Part shown: piece by piece, positions 55,691-64,000 of the stretch
Numbering within the stretch: the stretch's first letter is position 1
How the letters are laid out: each line of letters begins with the position of its first letter
Assembly: GCF_029867415.1 (NCBI RefSeq)
Contig: NC_081185.1
Span: 27,577,293 to 27,641,292 of the forward strand
Source: Vicia villosa
Taxonomy: Eukaryota; Streptophyta; Magnoliopsida; Fabales; Fabaceae
Direction: 5' to 3'
DNA length: 64,000 nt
The notes under the pieces: model-generated
What the model was told of the DNA's origin: nothing
What the model saw: only the letters and a program-made list of their open reading frames with translations
The model's database searches: none
Program-made: the position numbers and the translations under genes

Positions 55691-56010
55691 TATTAATCCA
55701 GCCATTTCGCTTCCCCCCACCACCATTCACGACTCTGCAAGCTCATTCCCTTCCTCCCCTTTCTCTGCAAACCCAAACCCTTTCTCTCCCAAAATCATCT
55801 CCTCCTAAAATCCAACCCTTCTCTCCCAAATTACTTCAATCCCAATTCAATCTCAAAGGTAGTTAAGATTATTTTGATATTTTGTTTATTTTCTTATAAT
55901 TTTGTTATATATTTTGTTGTTAATTTTTGATTTTTTTTTTGGTATAGGTTTAGTAGATTGAAGAAGGTGGAGTAGATTGAAGAAGGAGGAGTAGATTGAA
56001 GAAGAGGTAA
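55690..56010 (+). other. Probable 5' UTR exons of the CACTA transcript
   Basis: A CT-rich leader ends CTCAAAG at a GT donor (55860). After a short intron, an exon of three 19-bp GTAGATTGAAGAAGGNGGA-type repeats ends GAAGAG at GTAAGT (about 56008). The open frame over the first part looks accidental. Confidence 0.45.
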
Positions 56011-57656
56011 GTAAATAAAATTGATTTTTAATGTGATTAATAATGATTTTTGGTATAGATTCATAGTATAAAATAAAATTTATTTGTATAGGTTTTTGTT
56101 TTTAATAGGATTTTGTTTATATTCTGTTTTCTGTTTTCAATAGGTTTTTGTTTATTTTGTATAGATTAATAGATTTATTATAGTAAATAGAATTTTTAAA
56201 CAGAATATATTAAAACTAAAAACGAAATATTAAAACTATAGATTTATTATAGATTTAAAAAGAATATAGGTTTTTAAATAGAATATAGATTTATTATAGA
56301 TTTAAACAGAATATAGGTTTTTAAATAGATTTATAATATATTTAAACAGAATATAGATTTCAATAGATTTATTATATATTAAAATTATTATATATTAAAA
56401 CTATAGGTTTTTATTATAGATATAAATAGAATATAGTAAATAAAATAAAAACGAAAATTAAATATATTTTTTATTAATTTTTTTAAAACTATTAGAAAAA
56501 AATTGATATATTAAAACTATTATTAAAATTATTATATATTATTTTTATTATTAAAACGAATTTTTTGTTTAATATTTTACAATATATAAAATAGATTATT
56601 ATAAATATTAATATAATTTTAAAAAGAATATAATAGTTATATATATTATAAAGTTTTCATTTTTAAGAATATAATATAGATATATATTATAAAGTTCTCA
56701 CTCTAAAAAATAGATTATTATAACTTAAACAAATTTTATATATTCAAAACTAAATAATAGTTATAAATTATAAAGTTTTCATTTTTAATTTTTATTATAT
56801 ATATTATTTATTATAATGAGTAATATTATACTATATTTAAAATAGATTATTATAACTTAAACAAATTTTATATATTCAAAACTAATATAATAGTTATATA
56901 TTATAAAGTTTTCATTTTTAATTTTTATTATATATATTATTTATTATAATGAGTAATATTATACTATATTTAAAATAGATTATTATAACTTAAACAAATT
57001 TTATATATTCAAAACTAAAATAATAGTTATATATTATAAAGTTTTCATTTTTAATTTTTATTATATATATTATTTATTATAATGAGTAATATTATACTAT
57101 ATTTAAAATAGATTATTATAACTTAAACAAATTTTATATATTCAAAACTAATATAATAGTTATATATTATAAAGTTTTCATTTTTAATTTTTATTATATA
57201 TATATTATTTATTATAATGAGTAATATTATACTATATTTAAAAACATATTTTATATAAATATATTTTTTTAAAACAAATTGTAGATGATGTTGTAGGTGC
57301 TTGTATATATGTTATAAAAACATAATATGTATGTGTTTGTATATTTCCAAATATAATAGTAATATTTCTTATTTCTTATTTTTTATTTTTATTACTATAT
57401 ATGTAACAAAAACATAATAGTAGTATTTTTATTAAAGAATATTTTCAATATGTGTAGCTTAAAATGTGTAGTTAATAAAATAGTAACTTTATGGTTAACA
57501 TAGGTTCAATATAACATGTGTAGTTAAAAATATTAGTAGTATTGTTATTAAATAATATTTTTAAGAATAGTAAATATTAACTAGTATACGTCTAAGAATA
57601 ATATTAAGTTGATTAGTATTCTAACTCAAAATGACAATGATTGTATAAATGTGCAG
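56011..57656 (+). other. Long AT-rich intron-like region of the CACTA element
   Basis: Extremely AT-rich with no coding signal. Ends in TGTGCAG (57650-57656), a good splice acceptor one base before the ATG at 57658. Includes the 133-bp array. Confidence 0.5.
56690..57245. repeat. 133-bp AT-rich tandem array, about four units
   Basis: GAGTAATATTATACTATATT starts at 56818, 56951, 57084 and 57219, a period of 133, 133 and 135 bp. Units share TAGTTATATATTATAAAG and TTTTATATATTCAAAACTA. Confidence 0.9.
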
Positions 57657-57657
57657 T

Positions 57658-60600
57658 ATGGAGTATTATCGGTATTATCGTAGTTGGATGTACGATAGAA
57701 CATTTCCAGGAAGAATGGGACTTAAACCCAATTTTGTAGTAGGAGTTGAAGGGTTTATCAGTTGGGCGTTTGCTCAGGAATTATGTCGAAGCGAAGGAGG
57801 AGTTAGGTGTCCCTGTCTTAAATGTGAATGTAGACCAATAATTAGTGACCCACAGGAAATAACAACTCATTTGCATAGAAGGGGTTTCATTGCAAATTAT
57901 TGGGTTTGGACGTTTAACGGTGAAGAACTGCCTAGTAACGTACCAGAGACTAGCAACTCTCATGCTTCAAGTAGTCGGCCGCCTGTGGAATATGAGGAAA
58001 ACTTTAATCTGATTGGTGACATGGTTGAGGATGCTTTCGGTGTGAACGTGACCTATGATGAGCCTGGAGATTTTGGTGGGGAAGAGTTGCCGAATGAGGA
58101 AGCGCAGAAATTTTATCAGTTGTTGAATGAGATGAATACGCCGTTGTTTGATGGATCGTCTGACTCAAAGTTATCAATGTGTGTGAGATTGTTGGCCGCC
58201 AAGGCAAATTGGAATGTTCCTGATCAGGGTTTGGAATTCTTCGTAAAGATGATGTTGGACTCAACTGCAATGAAAGACAACTTGCCTACAACATTTTATG
58301 AAGCAAAGAAGTTGGTGTCGAAGTTGGGCTTAAGAGTAAGAAAGATTGATTGTTGCATTAATGGCTGTATGTTGTTCTACGACAATGAGTTTGGTACTCA
58401 AGATGGGTTGTTGGAGGAATGTAAGTTTTGTAAGAGTCCAAGATATAAAGTTCCCACTAGAGCCGTTAACACTAATCAAGACCGTGTAGCAGTAAAGTCC
58501 ATGTTTTATGTTCCGATAATACCAAGGTTAAAAAGAATGTTTGCTTCGATGCACAGTGCAAGTCAAATGACATGGCATCACACAAATAACACAAGTCCAG
58601 GCACTATGCGGCATCCATCTGATGGCGAGGCATGGAAGCATTTTGATCGAATGCATCCTGATTTTGCCGCAGAACCTAGAAATGTCAGGCTTGGATTATG
58701 CTCAGATGGTTTTACTCCTTATGTTCAAGCGTCGGGAAGTATGTATTCTTGTTGGCCAGTTATTGTAACCCCTTACAATCTCCCTCCTGAGATGTGCATG
58801 ACAAAACCATACATGTTTTTGACGTGCGTCATTCCAGGACCTTCGAGTCCAAAAGCAGGAATTGATGTGTATTTACAACCTTTAATTGATGATTTGAAGA
58901 GATTGTGAATTGGAGAATGGACTTATGATATATCACGTAAAAAAAACTTTATAATGCGAGCTTCATTGATGTGGACCATCAACGACTTTCCAGCATATGG
59001 CATGTTGTCTGGTTGGGGTACGCATGGCAAAATGGGTTGTCTGCATTGCATGGGAAACAACAAAGGGTTCACGTTGGATAAAGGTGGGAAAAGCTCGTGG
59101 TTTGACTGTCACCGAAGATTCCTACCACGAAATCACTCCTATAGAAGAAACATGACAAACTTTAAAAAAGATGTACGAGTGAAAGATTCGCCTCCGCCTC
59201 GATTGTCACCATGGGCTATATGGGAACAAGTTAGTGAGCTACCAAAATTTACAGATACTGGCAAAGAATGCCGAATTGAAGGATACGGAGTCACGCACAA
59301 TTGGACAAAAAGAAGTATATTTTGGGACCTCCCGTATTGGAAAGATAACTTGTTGCGCCATAATCTAGATGTTATGCATATTGAGAAGAATTTTTTTGAT
59401 AATGTATTTAACACAGTGATGGATGTGAAAGGCAAAACGAAAGATAATGAAAAGGCCAGACAAGACATGGAAAAATGGTGTAATAGAAGAGAGTTGGAGT
59501 TGAAGCCTCTACCGAATGGAAAGTTATTAAAACCCAAGGCTTGTTTCACTTTGACTTCCCAAGAAGCTAAAGCTGTTTGTCGATGGCTAAAAGATTTGAG
59601 AATGCCCGATGGGTATTCATCAAATTTATCAAGGTGTGCTGACCCTAACACTGGGAAGTTGCATGGAATGAAAAGTCACGATTGTCACATTTTCATGGAA
59701 CAATTGTCACCAATTGCATTTGGCTCGCTACCCAAACATGTTCTTGATCCACTAACTGAAATTAGTCAGTTTTTTAGAGATATTTGTGCGTCAGCTTTAA
59801 AAGTGGAAGACATCATGAAGTTGGACCAAAACATTGCAATCATTCTTTGTAAGTTAGAACAAGTATTTCCGCCTGGTTTCTTCGACTCCATGGAACATTT
59901 ACCTGTGCATCTTGCATATGAAGCTTTTCTTGGTGGACCAGTTCAATATAGGTGGATGTATCCGTTTGAAAGGTTCATGGGTGATTCAAAGCGATCAGTG
60001 AAGAATAAAGCAAGAGTTGAAAGTTCTATATGTGCACATTACCTGCATCGAGAAACATCACATTTTTGCAGTCATTATTTTAATCACTTGATGTTAACTC
60101 CTAGAACCATACGGAATCCGGTAAATGTCAACCAGAGGAGTCAATTCACCTTATCAGTATTCGGTCTTCCAGGTCGACCTTCTGGAAAGAAGAGTGTGCA
60201 TTGGTTGACCCAGAAAGAAATGCAATCCGCACATGTCCATGTCTTGATCAACTGCGTTGAAGTTAAACAATACCTTGAGTAAGTTTACCCAATAGTTTTT
60301 TTTACCTTTGTTGACAATGTCTGTATACCAAACTTATTTAACTTATGGTGTATATTTTGTAGGGAATTTAACAATGCCTATTTTCATAGTACCGGTGTAC
60401 AGTCAATATCCGGCGTCATTCATGCTCAATTTCCCTTATGGTTCAAGCAAAGATTGTCTACCGTGTTTCCACCAACTCCAGAAATACTCCATTTGAGAAA
60501 CTTGGCAGAAGGCCCTATCCAAAGCACAAATGAATGGCACACATACTTCGTGAACGGATATAAGTTTTACACTGAGGCATGGACCGATGGGAAAAAAACC

Positions 60601-61230
60601 ATAAACAGTGGTGTATTTGTAAAAGGAGTTACAGATGGTGGTGAAGATGACTTTTATGGAGTTATTAAACATATCTACGAGTTGGTGTACCATTACATGG
60701 ATTCAGAAAATAAAGTTGTCTTGTTTTATTGTGAATGGTATGATCCAAGTAGAGGCACAAAAATAGACAGGTCATACGGTACTGTTGAGATTCAAATGAA
60801 CCGGAAATACAAAGAGTATGATCCTTTCATAATGTCAAATATTGTTAGGCAAGTTTATTATGTACCTTATCCTTCATTTGTGACACGTAAAAGAGGATGG
60901 TGTGTTGTAATAAAAACAAAACCGCAAGGTCATATTGAAAATGGCGATCAAGTAGAAGATGTTGCCTATCAAGTTGATGATGTTGATCAAATTAATGAAG
61001 TGGTTGCAGCTGAAGACATTACAAGTTTGTCTGATACAATTGTTGAGGGACATCAAGTTGATGCATCTATATTGTTGGTTGAAAATAATGTGGATAAAGA
61101 GAATGATGAAGAGTTTGAATCCGATGACAACAATGAAGATAATGACGAAGAGAACGACGAAGAGAACGACGAAGAGAATGATGAAGAGAATGATGAAGAG
61201 AATGATGCGGATAGCGAAGATGAAGAATAA
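57658..61230 (+). pseudogene. CACTA TNP2-like transposase, one nonsense codon
   Basis: Catalytic transposase of the CACTA element. The ATG at 57658 (MEYYRYYRSWMY) follows a splice acceptor. Domains: transposase-associated N-terminal domain (about residues 1-85, with CPCLKCECRP), Transposase_21/TNP2 core (WHHTNN, FDRMHPDFAAEPRNVRLGL, then FPAYGMLSGWGTHGKMGC and HNLDVMHIEKNFFDNVF), a DUF4218-like region (FPPGFFDSMEHLPVHLAYE), and a DUF4216-like region in exon 2. Exon 1 ends 60278 and exon 2 starts 60363; GTAAGT/AG join in phase. The tail is an acidic run of 12-bp repeats (about 61139-61205). A TGA at 58906-58908, where the family has tryptophan, is the only break seen. Confidence 0.9.
61139..61205 (+). 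repeat. 12-bp coding repeat (acidic NDEE run)
   Basis: Repeated GAGAAYGAYGAA encodes NDEENDEE at the C-terminus of the TNP2-like protein. Confidence 0.9.
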
Positions 61231-61244
61231 CTAAACATTGAATG

Positions 61245-61405
61245 TATATTTATATGTTAATGAATATTTATTTATGTGTTAATGAATATTTACTTATGTG
61301 TTAATGAATATCTATTTATGTGTTAATGGATATCTATTAAATATATATTTATGTGTTAATGAATATCTATTTATGTGTTAATGAATATTTATGTGTTGAT
61401 GAATA
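61245..61405. repeat. AT-rich tandem repeats between the two CACTA genes
   Basis: About seven copies of TTTATGTGTTAATGAATAT with variable spacing fill the whole interval. Confidence 0.88.
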
Positions 61406-61839
61406 ATAAAATAGGTAAAATTCCACCTAAGAGTAAAGATAGTGGTAAGAAGTCCCAACGTCCGAGGATAGTAGTATGTGAGGCGCCTCACATGGCCGTG
61501 TCTTCCCGCCCTCAGAGTGTTGATCCTATGTCTTTAGCCAGTACTCAGGCTTTTACCCCATTACTCTCCTCCCACACGTTCCCGTCTGGGGTACCGCCAT
61601 CCTTCCAGTACTCAGCGGTACCGCCATCCTTCCAACATCCTGGTGTGCCCTCGTCCTTCCAGCAGGCGGGAGGACCTAGCTTTCCATTCACACATACTGG
61701 TGTGCCCCCGCCCAACTTTCCATTCGCCCATACTGGCATGCCTTCATCCTTCCAGCATACTGGAGGATTTGGTTTTTCATATCCCATGCAGATGACTTCC
61801 TCCTTTCAGCAGACGGGAGGATCCAGCAGTACACATCCG

Positions 61840-61960
61840 ACACAGGCTGGACGATCTCCTAGTCCACGCCCCACACAGGCTGGACGATCTCCCCGTCCAC
61901 GTCCGACACAGGCTGGACGATCTCCTAGTCCACGCCCCACACAGGTTGGAGGCTCACGCA
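61840..61960 (+). repeat. 33-bp coding repeats (PTQAGRSPSPR)
   Basis: Four near-perfect copies of an 11-residue unit in exon 1 of the second CACTA gene. Looser PSFQ/GVP repeats precede them. Confidence 0.88.
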
Positions 61961-62954
61961 CCCCACATCCCACACATGTACCAGCCCGTGAGGTTGATGA
62001 GGCAGTTGATGAGATAGACGAAGCTGATCTTCGTGGGAGGGATGATCCCGATGAGATTCATGTCGTTGACGGTAGATTTTGGATTCATCCCGAAGGAAGA
62101 AAGTAAGTTTCCTATTTAAAAACTTTTATAGTATGTATAAATTTTCATTTTTTATATAAATTTATATCTTACATTTTTTCATTTTTTGTTTCAGTTTTAC
62201 GCCGAGTCGGACTGCTGCTAGGATTGTTAACTATATAATTCAGCAGATGTATAAAACAGCTTTTAAGAGCTATGGGGACGTCAAAAATAAAGATGAATGG
62301 TTTAGAATGTTTAAGGTATTGTTATTTATGTAGGTTATGCATTTAATTTATTGTTTTAGTTATAGTTATTTAAATAAAATTCTCATTATAATTACTTAAC
62401 ATTTTATTTTAATGTCATACAACATTATTGCAGGAGAAATGTGTGGGATCCTTTGAGTGAAAAAAGTGTTCAGAAAGTTTTCAATACTAGATGCTCTAAA
62501 AGAATGTCTGATATGCTGCGGCGAGTAAGGGAGAATTATGAGCTTCACGGCATCCGTCCTAGCTGGATAGGCGAGGAGGTTTTTCAGGAGCTTGTAATAT
62601 ATTGGAGGACTCCAGAATTCTGGGCTAAATTAGAAACTTTTAAGAAGATGAGGGCATCTGAAAAGGGCGGTTGTGTCAACACAGTTGGAAGTATTAACAC
62701 CGCCGAGCATGCCCGACGATTGGTAAAAGTTTTAAAATTTTTAAGTTACTTCTTTATTCATAATATAATTTACTAATTATTTTTAATTATATTATTTAGG
62801 CTAAGCAGTTGGGGAGAAGACCGTTGATGCCTAAGCTGATTTCGAGGACCCGGACAAGGAGATCGGGAGGTGTTGTCGACGAGCGCACGAGAATGTATCT
62901 TGTAAGTGAAGTTTACGTTGTTTATTTTTTTTATATTGATACAAAGTTTGTGAT

Positions 62955-63040
62955 GTGAATTTCATGTGGCAATTGATAATTTGCCACGTGAAAATCATGT
63001 GGCAAATCATAAGTTGTGACGTGAAAATCACGTGGCAACG
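62955..63040. repeat. Inverted CACGTGGCA motifs inside an intron
   Basis: Within intron 4 of the second CACTA gene. TTTGCCACGTGA and TCATGTGGCAAA form an inverted repeat with a 3-nt loop (62980-63006), and GTGACGTGAAAATCACGTGG follows. They resemble the subterminal motifs at the 5' end of the element. Confidence 0.75.
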
Positions 63041-63659
63041 TTTTAATATATTTTAATTTATAATATGTATATATTTATTTAGTATCATTAAATATGCATT
63101 TAAATATTTAACTTAATTTTTTTATTGAATATGTGTGCAGGAAGAATATGATAGACGACTTGCCATTTTTCTGAAAAATAATCCTCAATTCATGCCAGCA
63201 GAGGGGGAGCCGCTTAACGCGGATGTTGATCACTACATTTGGTGTGAGGTTATTAAAGATAAAGGGCCTAATGGTTGCTTTTTTGGGGCTGGAAATTTGG
63301 CGTCCAGCTATAGATCTGGTGACCGTAATCTGTTCCAAAGAGTTCAGGATGGAGAGGGTGGATCGCGTCAACCAAATCTGACACAGGAACAAACTGAATT
63401 AATAAGGCAAACGGCGAGACGCGATAGTGAGGCCCAGTTGGAGATGATGCGGAAGAGGCAGACTGATATGGAGGAGCAGCATGCGCGGCAGATAGAGGGT
63501 ATTATGAAGAAACAAGCTGAGATGGAGGAGCAGATGAGACGGTTTATGCAAGGAGGTGGGAATTACAGTAATGTTCCTCCTCAAGATCAGCCGGAGGATG
63601 ACGGAGTGGCTGATGATTTTAATCCGGATAATTATTTTCCGGATGATGGTGCTTCTTAA

Positions 63660-64000
63660 AAATATTTTGTATTTTATTTGTTTTTAATTTATTTTTATGT
63701 AACTTATTATACATTTTAATTCATTAAAATATTAGTTTTAAATTTTTAGTTTTAATTAATTGAATTTATTATATAATGTTTATTATATGAATTTATTTTA
63801 TACAAATTTATTATATAAATTAGTTTTTATAGATTTTATTATATATATTTTATTATATAAATTTTATTTTATAGATTTTATTATATAAATTTTATTATAT
63901 AAATTTTATTATATAAATTTTATTATATATTTATTAATTATATAAAATATATAAAACAAAACAAATCTAGCGTGAATAAATTTTTTTAAAAAAAAAAGCA
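63660..64000. other. AT-rich 3' region of the CACTA element
   Basis: Non-coding. 63790-63945 is a loose tandem repeat of TTTTATTATATAAA. No CACTA right terminus is present. Confidence 0.7.

Larger units (their letters stand above)
61375..63659 (+). pseudogene. CACTA second gene, Ptta/En/Spm (Transposase_24-like)
   Basis: Probable counterpart of TNPA, which binds subterminal repeats. Five exons fit GT-AG: 61375-62102, 62195-62315, 62434-62722, 62800-62901 and 63141-63659. Exon 1 is proline/glutamine/serine-rich with repeats. Exons 2-4 contain WFRMFK, RCSKRMSDMLRRVRENYELHG and GSINTAEHARRL, the family signature. Exon 5 ends in a coiled coil (MMRKRQTDMEEQHARQIEG) and an acidic tail. Exon 3 joins 2 nt out of phase: AAATGTGTGGGATCC seems to lack one TG, so the frame is probably broken there. 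The start codon is uncertain, because 61375 lies in repeats and 61396 is an alternative. Confidence 0.82.
55251..64000 (+). mobile_element. CACTA (En/Spm) transposon, 3' end outside the window
   Basis: Begins CACTACAAAAAAACTCATC at 55251, the canonical terminus. Subterminal repeats with GCGACGTGG, ACGTGGC and ACGTCGC in both orientations follow to about 55690. It contains a TNP2-like and a Ptta/En/Spm-like gene in the same orientation, the standard two-gene layout. The matching right terminus is not seen before 64000, so length and target duplication are unknown. Confidence 0.9.

Noticed and set aside
55612..55866. 84-codon frame near the CACTA 5' end
   Set aside because: It overlaps a CT-rich leader ending at a splice donor and looks like untranslated sequence.

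Overview
The window is nuclear DNA of a flowering plant. The evidence is plant-type spliced genes, an F-box gene, and at least eight kinds of plant transposable element packed into 64 kb. The Ogre/Tat-type LTR retrotransposons, one with an 18-nt primer site matching plant tRNA-Arg, point to a legume, probably a large-genome one such as the pea/vetch group. That taxonomic call is inference.

Positions 1-28436: old AT-rich sequence, perhaps an ancient Ogre/Tat-type LTR, carries a 46-bp minisatellite split by a Tourist-like MITE (1687-2110). It is also split by a 25.4-kb nest of two LTR retrotransposons. The outer element (2250-27638, minus strand, TSD CTTCC) is a Tat-lineage Ty3/gypsy element. 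Its gag-PR-RT block is present twice in tandem, integrase is absent, and a truncated antisense ORF lies next to the 3' LTR. The inner element (14199-26238, minus strand, TSD GATGG) is a pol-less Ogre-like element with 3.2-kb LTRs, inserted into the outer gag.

Positions 28437-43470: a broken plant-mobile-domain gene; a 6.27-kb L1-type LINE (31005-37274) with a 17-bp TSD and an RRM-containing ORF1, sitting inside an older MITE-like element; a 173-bp fold-back MITE; the only likely cellular gene, a two-exon SKIP19-like F-box/LRR gene (37914-38830); a MULE transposase fragment; and a 1.36-kb hAT deletion derivative with an 8-bp TSD.

Positions 43471-55250: a chromovirus-type LTR retrotransposon (43476-51534, TSD ACTGT) with equal-length, apparently identical 2368-bp LTRs around a decayed interior; a small MITE; and a dead PIF/Harbinger transposon whose two genes are separated by a Tourist-like MITE.

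Positions 55251-64000: the 5' end and both genes (TNP2-like and Ptta/En/Spm-like) of a CACTA transposon that runs off the window. Each gene shows one clear break.

Taken together this is a layered record of mobile DNA. Most elements have exact target-site duplications that give their relative order, and almost none has an intact full gene set.
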